NCBI GenBank assembly: GCA_013426805.1
Contig: JACDZG010000066.1
Span: 1-38,856, forward strand
Direction: 5' to 3'
From: Chromatiaceae bacterium
GTDB taxonomy: Bacteria > Pseudomonadota > Gammaproteobacteria > Chromatiales > Chromatiaceae
Length of the DNA stretch: 38,856 nt
How positions within the stretch are numbered: position 1 is the first letter of the stretch; the number at the start of each line of letters is the position of its first letter. The position numbers and the translations under genes are program-made. Below the pieces are notes generated by a model, which saw nothing but the letters and a program-made list of their open reading frames with translations, was not told the origin of the DNA and did no database searches. Positions 15,585 through 24,427 of the stretch are shown here, piece after piece.

Positions 15585-16903
15585 CCACCCTTGACCACAG
15601 GCTGCGGCAGCAGGCGCTTGGGTTCGGGCTTGGGCCCTGCCGCAGACATTGACGGGGTCGTGGCTGAGACCGCGGCCGGTTGGGCTGCCGCTGCCGGCCG
15701 GGCAAAGGGTAACCAACCACGCTGTTTGGCGACCGGCTTGGCGCTCACCGGCTGAGGACCGGTCGCCGTGAACTGCGCCAGGGTCAATTGGCGCTGCACC
15801 CGCCCGAACGAGTCGAGCGACAGTGTACCGGTCGCACCGGGAAAAGTGGCCGTCGGATTCTTGGCGAGAACGGCGAGACGTGGTACCAGTCGGTACGCAT
15901 CGATCCCCATGGCATAGAGACGCAGTCCCAGGGGCGTCGCAAGCGCTGCCGATTTCCCCTTGAGACTGGCGCGCGCCACGGGGTCATTCGCCTGACCCAC
16001 GCCGAGCACCCAGGGCAGATCGACGAAGTAAAGCCCGACCAACGCCTTGTCGCGGGCGGCATCCGTCGCACCAGAGTAGACCGCTGAGGTTGCGATCACC
16101 GGGAGTGCGTTCGCACCATCGCGGATCGGCGGGTAAATCTTACGCGCCTGGTCCGCATCGACAGCCAGGAACAGGAACTCCGCCTTACCTTGACTCCACA
16201 GCGCATTCAGGGTCTTCGCAGCGTCCGCGGTAGCCGGATCGAAGCTCGCTTGACCCACCAGGGTCGCGCCGAGCTTGTCCCACTGGCGCCGGAAGGCATC
16301 AGCGCGCCGCTGGCCCGCCTCGCCCGCCGGGGCCAGCATCAGGGCGCGGGTGAAACCCATCGCTTTGGCCTGGTTGGCCGCCTCCACCGCCTCGGTCTCG
16401 GGCGCCAGGGCGAACTGGTAGAGGTTGCCCGCAGCCTTGGCGACACCCGTCGCCTGATTAAGGGCCAGGGTCGGGACCTTCAAGGCCGGACCTGTTGCCA
16501 GGGCATCGACTGCCGGCTTCAGCAAGGGGCCGATCACCTGGGTCGCTCCGGCCGACACCGCTGCGGCGTGGGCATCGGCGATCTTATTCGGCTGCTCGCT
16601 CGCGATGAACGTCAGGGTCGGTTTGGCGGCCGTGTCGTCGGCGCCGTGAGCGGCTCGCAGCCCCTCGCGCAGCGCGTCGGCAACGTCCGCTACCGGTCCC
16701 TTGCCGGGCAGGATAGCCGTGACCTGATCGCCCGCCGCGTAGCCACCGCGAAAGTTCATCGACGTCTTGTCCCACGGCAGGCCGGCGCAGCCGCCGAGCA
16801 TCCCGCTCAGAACCAACGCCGTACTCAGGGCCAAGGTCCGAACCGAGCCGGGGAACCGATGGAAGTTGGTGCAGAAGGACGCGACGGGGCGATCTTGATG
16901 CAT
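15581..16903 (-). CDS. lpoA: Penicillin-binding protein activator LpoA (LppC), short form
   Basis: The 440-residue lipoprotein starts at the ATG at 16903 with a signal peptide and a lipobox LGGC at Cys39. The rest is a periplasmic-binding-protein-like domain (LTFIASEQPNKIADAHAAAV, GFTRALMLAPAGEAGQRRAD, EFLFLAVDADQARKIYPPIR). E. coli LpoA is about 678 residues with an extra N-terminal TPR-like domain; this one has only the C-terminal domain, which is the part that contacts PBP1A. A Pro/Ala/Lys-rich tail follows after about residue 390. It is divergent from rsmI with about 35 bp between starts, and it leads the lpoA-yraN-dolP unit. Confidence 0.88.
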   Translation of the reverse strand: MHQDRPVASFCTNFHRFPGSVRTLALSTALVLSGMLGGCAGLPWDKTSMNFRGGYAAGDQVTAILPGKGPVADVADALREGLRAAHGADDTAAKPTLTFIASEQPNKIADAHAAAVSAGATQVIGPLLKPAVDALATGPALKVPTLALNQATGVAKAAGNLYQFALAPETEAVEAANQAKAMGFTRALMLAPAGEAGQRRADAFRRQWDKLGATLVGQASFDPATADAAKTLNALWSQGKAEFLFLAVDADQARKIYPPIRDGANALPVIATSAVYSGATDAARDKALVGLYFVDLPWVLGVGQANDPVARASLKGKSAALATPLGLRLYAMGIDAYRLVPRLAVLAKNPTATFPGATGTLSLDSFGRVQRQLTLAQFTATGPQPVSAKPVAKQRGWLPFARPAAAAQPAAVSATTPSMSAAGPKPEPKRLLPQPVVKGG

Positions 16904-16938
16904 GATACGGGTTCCGTTGCAGTGTGGGGAGCGATGAA

Positions 16939-17817
16939 GTGGAAGGAAGACGTGGGATACTATACGTGGTGGCAACACCGATCGGCAATCTAAGTGATCT
17001 GACGGATCGCGCCCGTAAGGTGTTGACTGACGTGGACCTGATCGCCGCCGAGGATACGCGGGAAACGCGGCACCTGCTCGCCCATTGCGGTATCAATACC
17101 AGACTCATCGCCTACCATGATCACAACGAGTCCAAAGCCGCCGCGCGCCTGATCGCGTCACTGGAGTCCGGTTTTAACCTGGCCCTGGTGTCCGATGCCG
17201 GCACCCCCCTGATCAGCGATCCGGGCTATGAACTGGTCGCGACCGCGCGGGCCCGGGGGCTGGAGGTCGTGCCGATCCCAGGCGCCAATGCAGCAATCTG
17301 CGCGCTCTGTGCCGCGGGCTTGCCCAGCGACCGCTTCCTGTTTCTCGGGTTTCCGCCGCGCACCAGCGCCCAACGACGGGCCTGGTTCGCGCCGCTCGCG
17401 CGCGAGCAGGCGACCCTGATCCTCTACGAGAGCGGGCGACGTGCCGGCGAAACCCTGACCGATCTGGCCGCGATCCTGGGGCAAGACCGGCGCGTCGTGG
17501 TCGCCCGGGAACTGACCAAACGCTTCGAGACCTTTCTCAGCGGCTCGGCGGACGAACTGGCCCAACGGATGGCGGCCGATGCGCAGCAGCAACTGGGCGA
17601 GCTGGTGATCCTGGTGGAGGGTAACCACTCCCCGCAGACCGCTGACGCAGCGGAACAAGGTAGGGTGCTGCGGGTCCTGGCCGCCGAACTCCCCCTGCGT
17701 CAGGCCGCGGGCCTGGCCGCACGACTGACCGGCGCCCGGAAGAACGACCTCTACAAGCTCGGCTTGACGTTGGGGCTGGCGGCCGGGTCTCCCGATCAAC
17801 AAGCAGAACCGGATTGA
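16939..17817 (+). CDS. rsmI: 16S rRNA (cytidine1402-2'-O)-methyltransferase
   Basis: The protein is 292 residues from the GTG at 16939, which has GGGGAG about six bases upstream; a GTG at 16924 would add five residues. The tetrapyrrole-methylase fold is marked by LYVVATPIGNLSDLTDRA, IAAEDTRETRHLL, LVSDAGTPLISDPGYELV and PIPGANAAICALCAAGLP. The C-terminal HTH_61-like tail is TGARKNDLYKLGL. It uses S-adenosylmethionine to methylate C1402 of 16S rRNA with RsmH, whose gene lies in the dcw cluster downstream. rnpB follows within 50 bp. Confidence 0.96.
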   Translation: MEGRRGILYVVATPIGNLSDLTDRARKVLTDVDLIAAEDTRETRHLLAHCGINTRLIAYHDHNESKAAARLIASLESGFNLALVSDAGTPLISDPGYELVATARARGLEVVPIPGANAAICALCAAGLPSDRFLFLGFPPRTSAQRRAWFAPLAREQATLILYESGRRAGETLTDLAAILGQDRRVVVARELTKRFETFLSGSADELAQRMAADAQQQLGELVILVEGNHSPQTADAAEQGRVLRVLAAELPLRQAAGLAARLTGARKNDLYKLGLTLGLAAGSPDQQAEPD

Positions 17818-17848
17818 CATCTCCACATCCCAAACACCAGGAATCGGG

Positions 17849-17854
17849 TAGACT
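17849..17854 (+). promoter_or_regulatory. Possible -10 element of rnpB
   Basis: TAGACT lies seven bases before the first base of the RNase P RNA. A TTGACA at 17814-17819 overlaps the rsmI stop but is 29 bases away, too far for a normal -35. The promoter is therefore only a suggestion. Confidence 0.3.
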
Positions 17855-17861
17855 GATCTAC

Positions 17862-18244
17862 GGGAGTCGGCCGGACAGCCGCTCCGCGCGCTTGCGGGCG
17901 GGGAGGAAAGTCCGGGCTCCATCGGGCAGGGTGCCAGGTAACGCCTGGGGGGCGCGAGCCCACGGAAAGTGCCACAGAAAATATACCGCCAATCCGTAGT
18001 CCAGCGACTGCCGGAACACGGAAGGTAAGGGTGAAATGGTGCGGTAAGAGCGCACCGCGCCGACGGCAACGTCAGCGGCAGGGTAAACCCCACCCGGAGC
18101 AAGACCAAATAGGGGGACGGGCAGCTCACCGGCTGCGACGCGCGGCCCGCGCGTGTTCCCGGGTAGGTCGCTCGAGGCGTATGGCGACATACGTCCCAGA
18201 TGAATGGCTGTCCTCGACAGAACCCGGCTTACAGGCCGACTCCC
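17862..18244 (+). ncRNA. rnpB: RNase P RNA (type A)
   Basis: The conserved core GAGGAAAGTCCGGGCTCC lies at about 17908-17925 and its partner ACAGAACCCGGCTTACAG at about 18217-18234. The first eleven bases (GGGAGTCGGCC, 17862-17872) pair perfectly with the last eleven (GGCCGACTCCC, 18234-18244), closing helix P1. The internal GAGCAAGACCAAATAGGG block is also typical. The RNA is the catalytic subunit that trims tRNA 5' leaders. Its place directly after rsmI and before mraZ is seen in other gammaproteobacteria. Several open frames on both strands across it are spurious. Confidence 0.96.
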
Positions 18245-18424
18245 TCCTCTTCACCGGTGATGCCCGTCCGCCCCAGCGGCGGCGCGCACCCGCTCAGCCG
18301 TACACAAGCCCACGGTAATCAGCCTCATGCTACTGAGTGGACGCGCTTTTGTCCAACTTCTGATGACGCGTTGCGACTTACTTTTAAGTCGCTGAGCATT
18401 AACAAAAAACCTGACCAGACAAAC

Positions 18425-18453
18425 TTGACGCTCGCGCGCTCGCTGGCTAATAT
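18425..18453 (+). promoter_or_regulatory. Sigma-70 promoter of the dcw cluster (PmraZ)
   Basis: TTGACG (18425-18430) and TAATAT (18448-18453) are separated by an ideal 17 bases. Transcription would start near 18460, immediately before the MraZ boxes and about 54 bases before the mraZ start codon. No other promoter this good is visible until after ftsA, so it probably drives the long operon. Confidence 0.75.
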
Positions 18454-18462
18454 GGGCGCAAA

Positions 18463-18491
18463 GTGGGGAAAAGTGGGAAGAACGGGAAAAA
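18463..18491 (+). promoter_or_regulatory. MraZ operator: three direct repeats with ten-base period
   Basis: GTGGGGAAAA, GTGGGAAGAA and CGGGAAAAA follow one another at 18463, 18473 and 18483. Repeated TGGGN units spaced five bases apart are the known MraZ binding site of enteric bacteria and mycoplasmas. Here they lie at the predicted transcription start, as expected for autorepression of the cluster. Confidence 0.75.
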
Positions 18492-18513
18492 AAGCGCGAC
18501 CGGGGGGAGAGGA

Positions 18514-18969
18514 GTGTTTCGCGGTTCCACCTATCTCAGTCTCGATGCCAAGGGGCGCCTCGCGATCCCGGCCAAACCGCGCGAGCGGTTGTTGGCCGCC
18601 GGCGATGCGAACCTGATCCTAACGGTGGACCGGGCGCGTTGTCTTTTGCTCTTCCCGGTGAAAACCTGGGAGGTCATCGAGCGTGACTTTGCCGACTTGC
18701 CCGCCTTCGATGAGGTCGCCCGTTCCGTACTGAGGCTCTATCTGGGTCACGCGGAAGAAGTCGAGATGGACGCCCAGGGGCGCATCCTGCTGCCCCAGCA
18801 CCTGCGTGAATTTGCCTATTTGGATAAGCGTGTCGCCTTGGTCGGTCAGGGCGGGAAGTTCGAGATATGGGACGAACAGCGATGGAAGGACAAGACCCTG
18901 GCGGATCTGGACGACCGGAACATCGGCGAGCTGGCGATGTCGTCCGCGCTCGGCAAACTGAAGTTTTAA
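18514..18969 (+). CDS. mraZ: Transcriptional regulator MraZ
   Basis: The product is 151 residues from the GTG at 18514, preceded by a GGGGAG ribosome site; the open frame above it consists of the operator and leader. Two AbrB-like SpoVT domains are present: [20 protein letters not shown] at the start and [19 protein letters not shown] in the middle, each with the DxxGR signature. MraZ forms ring-shaped oligomers and binds the repeats just upstream, controlling the dcw operon. rsmH begins eight bases after the stop. Confidence 0.95.
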   Translation: MFRGSTYLSLDAKGRLAIPAKPRERLLAAGDANLILTVDRARCLLLFPVKTWEVIERDFADLPAFDEVARSVLRLYLGHAEEVEMDAQGRILLPQHLREFAYLDKRVALVGQGGKFEIWDEQRWKDKTLADLDDRNIGELAMSSALGKLKF

Positions 18970-18977
18970 CACGCGCC

Positions 18978-19910
18978 GTGACGGACGCGACCCATCGACC
19001 GGTCTTACTGGAGGACAGCGTGCAGGCCCTGGCGATTGACCCCAACGGCATCTACGTCGACGGCACCTTCGGCCGCGGCGGCCATGCGCGTGCGATTCTC
19101 GCGCGGCTGGGAAGCGCCGGACGTCTGATCGCCATCGATCGGGACCCGGAGGCAATGATGGCCGCGCGCGAGCTGGCCGCCACCGACCCGCGCCTGACCG
19201 CCGTCCACGCGCCCTTCGGCGAATTGGCCGTCGCCGTCTCAAGTGTCGGCATTGCCGGATGCGTACAGGGCGTCCTGTTGGATTTGGGTGTTTCCTCGCC
19301 GCAACTCGACACCGCCGAGCGCGGCTTCAGCTTCATGGCCGACGGTCCGCTCGATATGCGCATGGACCCAACCCGCGGTGAGTCCGCCGCCGTCTGGCTG
19401 GCACACGCCGAACCAGGCGCGATCACCGCCGTACTGCGCGACTTCGGGGAAGAGCGGTTTGCCGGGCGCATTGCCCGCGCGATCGTCACGACGCGCGTGC
19501 ACTCCCCCATCGACACCACCCGCCAGCTCGCCGACCTGGTGGCACGTGCGGCACCGACCCGTGAGCCCGGAAAACACCCCGCCACCCGGACCTTCCAGGC
19601 CCTGCGCATTCAGGTCAACGACGAGCTCGGCGAGTTGACGCGCGTGCTCGCCCAGGTGTGCGACCTCCTCGCGGTCGCCGGACGCCTGGTGGTCATCAGC
19701 TTCCACTCCCTGGAGGATCGAATCGTCAAGCGCTTCATCCGCGACGAGGCACGCGGTCCGCAGTTGCCGAAGGGGCTTCCGGTGACCGCGGCCGAGACCC
19801 GCGGACGGCTGCGGTCGCTGGGCAAACCGGTGCGTCCGGATCCGGCGGAAACGGCAGGCAATCCGCGGGCGCGCAGCGCCATCCTGCGGGTTGCGGAGCG
19901 CTGCGCGTGA
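18978..19910 (+). CDS. rsmH: 16S rRNA (cytosine1402-N4)-methyltransferase
   Basis: The 310-residue enzyme begins at the GTG at 18978 ([18 protein letters not shown]), the usual N-terminus for the family. Diagnostic segments include [16 protein letters not shown] for SAM binding, [46 protein letters not shown] and [14 protein letters not shown]. It methylates N4 of C1402 of 16S rRNA, the same nucleotide that RsmI modifies on the ribose. Its stop overlaps the ftsL GTG. Confidence 0.96.
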   Translation: MTDATHRPVLLEDSVQALAIDPNGIYVDGTFGRGGHARAILARLGSAGRLIAIDRDPEAMMAARELAATDPRLTAVHAPFGELAVAVSSVGIAGCVQGVLLDLGVSSPQLDTAERGFSFMADGPLDMRMDPTRGESAAVWLAHAEPGAITAVLRDFGEERFAGRIARAIVTTRVHSPIDTTRQLADLVARAAPTREPGKHPATRTFQALRIQVNDELGELTRVLAQVCDLLAVAGRLVVISFHSLEDRIVKRFIRDEARGPQLPKGLPVTAAETRGRLRSLGKPVRPDPAETAGNPRARSAILRVAERCA

Positions 19911-20221
19911 ATTCGACCCGGTATTCATTGATGAACCGCGGCGGCGCCGTCGCGGTACTCCTGTTGCTCGGCCTGATCACCGCGTCCGGGGTCTGGGTCG
20001 TGCATACCAAGTATTTGACGCGCATCCATTTCGCTCAATTGCAGGACCTTCGCGCCCAACGCGATGCGCTGGACGTGGAGTGGAATCGGTTACGCCTGGA
20101 AGAGGCCGCCCTGTCCACCGACGTCCGGGTGGAGCGCAAGGCGCGCGATCAACTTGGCATGTATCTACCCCGCGTCGATGACGTGATGCTGATTGAAGAG
20201 GCAGGCCATGGCGCTCCCTAA
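19907..20221 (+). CDS. ftsL: Cell division protein FtsL
   Basis: A 104-residue bitopic membrane protein from the GTG at 19907, which overlaps the rsmH stop (GTGA) and has GGAG six to seven bases upstream; an ATG at 19931 is an alternative. One membrane segment ([19 protein letters not shown]) covers about 15-33. A periplasmic coiled coil follows ([20 protein letters not shown] to the end). FtsL forms the FtsQLB complex that activates FtsWI. It overlaps ftsI by 14 bases. Confidence 0.92.
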   Translation: MNSTRYSLMNRGGAVAVLLLLGLITASGVWVVHTKYLTRIHFAQLQDLRAQRDALDVEWNRLRLEEAALSTDVRVERKARDQLGMYLPRVDDVMLIEEAGHGAP

Positions 20222-21971
20222 GCGGCGAATCAAACACGGCAATCGAAGCACGCGGGGTCCGGTCACGCCCAACCCGCGGGTCCGTCGCCGCGTCCTGCTG
20301 GGCGGCCTGGCGTTCGCCTTCGTCATGGTCGCCTCCGCGGTGTTCTACCGTCAGGTGGTCGAAACCGAATTCCTGCGCGGTGAGGGTGAGCGGCGCTATC
20401 TGCGCGTGGGCGAGATCCCGGCCCGCCGCGGCATGATCCTGGACCGTAACGGGGAGCCGCTGGCCGCGAGCACCCCGGTCGAGACCATTTGGGCCGACCC
20501 GCGCAAACTCGTCACCCAGCCCCAGGCCCTTCCGGAGCTTGCCCGCTGCCTGGGGCTCAAGCCGGCTGAACTGCGCGAGCGCGTGCAGGCGAACGCCGAG
20601 CGTGGCTTCATGTATCTCAAGCGCCGGGTCAGCCTCGAGGAAACCGGCGCGCTACGCGAACTGATCAAGCGCCGCGGTATCGACGGCGTGGACTTTGAAA
20701 CCGAGTACCGGCGTTTCTACCCCGGCGTCGAGGTTTTCGGTCACGTCCTTGGCTTCACGGACGTGGAAGACCGCGGTCAGGAGGGGATGGAATCCGTCTA
20801 TGACAGCCTGCTGCGCGCCGAACCCGGTCTGCGGCGGGTGATTCAGGACGGCCGCCAGCGCATCGTGCAGGAGGTCGAGCAGATCCGCCCGCCCCGCCAC
20901 GGCAAAGATCTGGTGTTGAGCCTGGACCGGCGGCTGCAATTCCTCGCCTACCGTGAACTCAAGGCCGCGGTGGCCGAGAACAAGGCGGTCGGCGGCACCG
21001 CGGTGGTGCTGGACGTGACCACCGGCGAGGTGCTGGCGATGGTCAACCAGCCTGGTTATAACCCCAATGCATTGAGCGGGCGCGACGCCGAACGGCGCCG
21101 TAACCGCGCCCTGACCGACGTCATGGAGCCGGGTTCCACGGTCAAACCGCTGGTGGTTGCAGCGGTGCTGGAACGTGGGCTGGTGACCCCGACCACGCGG
21201 GTCAACACGGCCGGCGGCACCTATGCCGTCGCCGGCGGTATCGTGCGCGATGTGCATAGTTACGGCACCCTCGACGTGACCGGAATCATCACCAAGTCGA
21301 GCAACGTGGGCGTGGTCAAGCTCGCTCAGATGATGGACTACGCCTCACTCTGGAAGGCCTATGACCAACTGGGGTTCGGACACCCGACCGGGGTGGAGTT
21401 CCCGGCTGAGACCCGCGGTGTCCTGCGCCACCACAGCCGTTGGCGGCCGTTCGATCATGCCACCATGGCCTTCGGCTATAGCGTCTCGGTCACCGCTGTC
21501 CAGTTGGCCCAGGCCTATGCGGTGCTGGCTGCCGATGGCGTCAAGCGCCCGATCACCTTGATCCGGCGTGATCACGCACCCGAAGGGACGCGCGTACTGA
21601 GCACTAAGACGGCTCGTGCGGTGCGGGTGATGATGGAGACCGTGGTGTCCGACAAGGGCACGGCCAAGCGCGCGAGCGTTCCGGGCTATCGGGTCGCCGG
21701 CAAGACGGGTACCGCCAAGAAGGCGTCCGGCAGTCGCGGGTATGCCGCCGGCCGCTACCAGGCGGTCTTCGCCGGGATGGCCCCCGCCGGGAATCCACGC
21801 CTGGTGATGGTGGTCATGATCGACGAACCGCACGGCGGCGCCTACTACGGCGGCGTGGTCGCGGCCCCGATCTTCGCGAAGGTCATGGAAGGGGCCCTGC
21901 GGCTCTTCAACGTACCCCCGGACGACCCCACGCCATCCATGCTCCTGGCCGGCGGACGGGCCGACCCATGA
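20208..21971 (+). CDS. ftsI: Division-specific transpeptidase FtsI (PBP3)
   Basis: The product is 587 residues from the ATG at 20208. A short basic cytoplasmic N-terminus is followed by one membrane anchor (VLLGGLAFAFVMVASAVFY). The PBP dimerisation domain has RGMILDRNGEPLA. The transpeptidase carries all three penicillin-binding motifs: S-x-x-K with Ser310 (EPGSTVKPL), S-x-N at 364-366 (KSSNVG) and K-T-G-T at 499-502. It crosslinks septal peptidoglycan with FtsW. The stop overlaps the ATG of murF directly; murE, usually next, is missing. Confidence 0.97.
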   Translation: MALPKRRIKHGNRSTRGPVTPNPRVRRRVLLGGLAFAFVMVASAVFYRQVVETEFLRGEGERRYLRVGEIPARRGMILDRNGEPLAASTPVETIWADPRKLVTQPQALPELARCLGLKPAELRERVQANAERGFMYLKRRVSLEETGALRELIKRRGIDGVDFETEYRRFYPGVEVFGHVLGFTDVEDRGQEGMESVYDSLLRAEPGLRRVIQDGRQRIVQEVEQIRPPRHGKDLVLSLDRRLQFLAYRELKAAVAENKAVGGTAVVLDVTTGEVLAMVNQPGYNPNALSGRDAERRRNRALTDVMEPGSTVKPLVVAAVLERGLVTPTTRVNTAGGTYAVAGGIVRDVHSYGTLDVTGIITKSSNVGVVKLAQMMDYASLWKAYDQLGFGHPTGVEFPAETRGVLRHHSRWRPFDHATMAFGYSVSVTAVQLAQAYAVLAADGVKRPITLIRRDHAPEGTRVLSTKTARAVRVMMETVVSDKGTAKRASVPGYRVAGKTGTAKKASGSRGYAAGRYQAVFAGMAPAGNPRLVMVVMIDEPHGGAYYGGVVAAPIFAKVMEGALRLFNVPPDDPTPSMLLAGGRADP

Positions 21972-23332
21972 CGCCCTTGCCGATGTGGACGCTGACGCAG
22001 GCTGCCGCGCGCGCCGGGGGTGAGACCCGGGGGGCCGACGCCGCCTTCAGCAGCGTCGGCACCGACAGTCGTCGCGACTGCACCGGACAACTGTTCGTGG
22101 CATTGCGCGGCGAGCATTTCGATGGTCACGACTACGTGGCGGCCGCACGCGACCAGGGGGCCGCCGCGGCCATGGTGGATCATCCGCTGGCGCTCGACCT
22201 GCCCCAGTGGATCGTGGACGACACGCGCGCCGGTCTCGGACGACTCGCCGCGGCGTGGCGCGACCGCTTCCCGGGCCGGGTGGCCGCGGTCACCGGCAGC
22301 AACGGCAAGACCACGGTCAAGGAGATGCTCGCGGCCATGCTGTCCCAGACCGGCCCGACCCACGCCACTCAGGGCAACCTGAACAACGACATCGGAATGC
22401 CGCTGACCCTGCTGGCCGCCCGCAACGAGGCCTTTCTGGTACTGGAAATGGGCGCCAACCACCCGGGCGAGATCGCCTACATGACCGCCATCGGCCGGCC
22501 GGAGGTGGCACTGATCACCAACGCCGGACGTGCCCATCTGGAAGGCTTCGGCAGCGTCGCCGGAGTGGCCCGCGCCAAGGGCGAGATTGCCCGTGGACTG
22601 GCAGACGACGGGGTCTTCATCGTCCCCGGAGACGCTCCCTACACTCTCCTCTGGCGGGAACTGGCGGCCGGCCGCACCCTGCGCACCTTCGCGCTGGACG
22701 CACCGGCGGATCTCAGCGCAGCACGCACCTCGGTCCAGGTGGGGTGGGATGAGGACGGATTCCGGACCAATTTCGTGGCGGTTTGGGATGGCGTGGGTTA
22801 CCCGCTGGAGATACGGCTCGCCGGTTTACACAACGTGCTTAACGCCCTGGCCGCGACCGCCGCGGCGCTGACCTTGGGTGTTGGCATCGCGGCGGTGCGC
22901 GCCGGGTTGCTCGCGTTGACCCCGGTCCCGGGGCGGCTCTGTCCGCGTCTGAGCAACGGCCGCAGGGTCATTGACGACACCTACAACGCCAATCCGGATT
23001 CGCTCGATGCCGCCATCGCGGTGTTGATGAGCCTGCGCGGGCGTCCCTGGCTGGTGCTGGGGGATCTGGGCGAGTTGGGACCGCAATCGCTGGATTTGCA
23101 CCGCGAGATCGGTACCGCGGCCCTGGCCGCCGGGGTCGCGCGCCTGCTGTCGGTCGGCACCCAGAGCGCCGCGGCGAGCGCCGCGTTCGGTCCGGGTGCG
23201 CGGCATTTCGCGGATCAGGGCGCGCTGATCACCTATCTGCAATCCGTTTTGAGTCCTGATGACCTGATTCTGGTCAAGGGTTCGCGTACAGCGCGCATGG
23301 AACGGATCGTCACCGCCCTCTGCGGCGCATAA
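21968..23332 (+). CDS. murF: UDP-MurNAc-tripeptide:D-Ala-D-Ala ligase MurF
   Basis: The 454-residue Mur ligase starts with a four-base overlap (ATGA) on ftsI. The N-terminal uridine-binding domain includes FSSVGTDSRRDCTGQLFVAL. The ATP-binding loop is VTGSNGKTTVKEML, followed by the MurF-specific THATQGNLNNDIGMPLTLL. The third domain has DDTYNANPDSLDAAI and LVLGDLGELG. It adds D-Ala-D-Ala to the UDP-MurNAc-tripeptide in the cytoplasm. The GNLNNDIG motif and EMGANHPGEI show this is MurF and not MurE. Confidence 0.96.
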   Translation: MTPLPMWTLTQAAARAGGETRGADAAFSSVGTDSRRDCTGQLFVALRGEHFDGHDYVAAARDQGAAAAMVDHPLALDLPQWIVDDTRAGLGRLAAAWRDRFPGRVAAVTGSNGKTTVKEMLAAMLSQTGPTHATQGNLNNDIGMPLTLLAARNEAFLVLEMGANHPGEIAYMTAIGRPEVALITNAGRAHLEGFGSVAGVARAKGEIARGLADDGVFIVPGDAPYTLLWRELAAGRTLRTFALDAPADLSAARTSVQVGWDEDGFRTNFVAVWDGVGYPLEIRLAGLHNVLNALAATAAALTLGVGIAAVRAGLLALTPVPGRLCPRLSNGRRVIDDTYNANPDSLDAAIAVLMSLRGRPWLVLGDLGELGPQSLDLHREIGTAALAAGVARLLSVGTQSAAASAAFGPGARHFADQGALITYLQSVLSPDDLILVKGSRTARMERIVTALCGA

Positions 23333-23344
23333 ACGAGGTCTAGA

Positions 23345-24427
23345 GTGCTGCTTTTTCTGACTGAATGGCTGACGGGTTATGAAAGCGGATTCGCGGTCTT
23401 CCGCTACCTGACCCTGCGCGGAATCCTGGGCACCCTGACCGCCCTGGCAATTTCGCTGCTGGTCGGCCGGCCCATGATCCGGCGCCTGCGCGCCTACAAG
23501 ATCGGCCAGACGGTCCGCGACGACGGGCCCCAGAGTCATCTGGTCAAATCCGGCACGCCGACCATGGGCGGTGCACTGATTCTGGTAGCGGTGGGAGCCA
23601 GCACACTGCTGTGGGCGGACCTGCATAACCGCTACGTCTGGATCGTGTTGCTGACCACCTTGGCCTTCGGTGCCGTCGGCCTCGTCGATGATTACAAGAA
23701 ACTGGTTCTCAAGAACCCCCGCGGTCTGGCCGCGCGCTGGAAGTATCTCTGGCAGACCGTATTTGGTCTGCTCGCGGCGGTCGCACTCTATGTCACGGCG
23801 GTGACACCCGCGGAGACCGCGCTGCTCATTCCCTATCTGAAGGACGTCTCCTTCCAGCTCGGTCCCTGGTTTATCCTGCTGGCCTATTTCGTCATCGTCG
23901 GGTCCAGCAACGCGGTGAACCTGACCGACGGCCTGGACGGGCTCGCCACCATGCCGACCGTCCTGGTGGCCGGGGCACTCGCCATCTTCGTCTATGCCGC
24001 CGGGCACTTCGAGATCGCCAACTACCTGCGCATCCCGCATATCAAAGAGGTCGGCGAACTGTTCATCTTCTGTGGCGCACTGGTCGGCGCCGGGCTCGGC
24101 TTCCTCTGGTTCAATGCGTATCCGGCCCAGGTCTTCATGGGCGACGTCGGCGCCCTGGCCCTGGGCGCGGCCTTGGGCGTGGTGGCGGTCGCGGTGCGCC
24201 AGGAGTTGGTGCTGTTCATCATGGGCGGCATCTTCGTCGCGGAGACCGTCTCCGTGATGTTGCAGGTGCTGTCGTTCAAGCTGACCGGCCGACGCATTTT
24301 TCGCATGGCCCCCTTGCATCATCATTTCGAGCTCCAGGGCTGGCCCGAACCGCGCGTCATCGTCCGTTTCTGGATCGTGACCGTGGTGCTGGTCTTGGTC
24401 GGGCTCGCCAGCCTGAAGATCCGCTGA
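23345..24427 (+). CDS. mraY: Phospho-MurNAc-pentapeptide transferase MraY
   Basis: The product is 360 residues, the usual length, from a GTG at 23345 with GAGG six bases upstream. It is a polytopic membrane enzyme with about ten hydrophobic segments. Signature motifs are [21 protein letters not shown], the catalytic [21 protein letters not shown] and [10 protein letters not shown]. It transfers phospho-MurNAc-pentapeptide to undecaprenyl phosphate, making lipid I. The stop overlaps the murD start by one base (TGATG). Confidence 0.97.
   Translation: MLLFLTEWLTGYESGFAVFRYLTLRGILGTLTALAISLLVGRPMIRRLRAYKIGQTVRDDGPQSHLVKSGTPTMGGALILVAVGASTLLWADLHNRYVWIVLLTTLAFGAVGLVDDYKKLVLKNPRGLAARWKYLWQTVFGLLAAVALYVTAVTPAETALLIPYLKDVSFQLGPWFILLAYFVIVGSSNAVNLTDGLDGLATMPTVLVAGALAIFVYAAGHFEIANYLRIPHIKEVGELFIFCGALVGAGLGFLWFNAYPAQVFMGDVGALALGAALGVVAVAVRQELVLFIMGGIFVAETVSVMLQVLSFKLTGRRIFRMAPLHHHFELQGWPEPRVIVRFWIVTVVLVLVGLASLKIR

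Noticed and set aside
17814-17854. TTGACA with TAGACT as a complete rnpB promoter
   Set aside because: The spacer is 29 bases, far beyond the usual 16-19, so only the -10 is proposed.
17158-18190. Minus-strand frames across rsmI and rnpB
   Set aside because: They cross the RNase P RNA gene and have no protein-like features.
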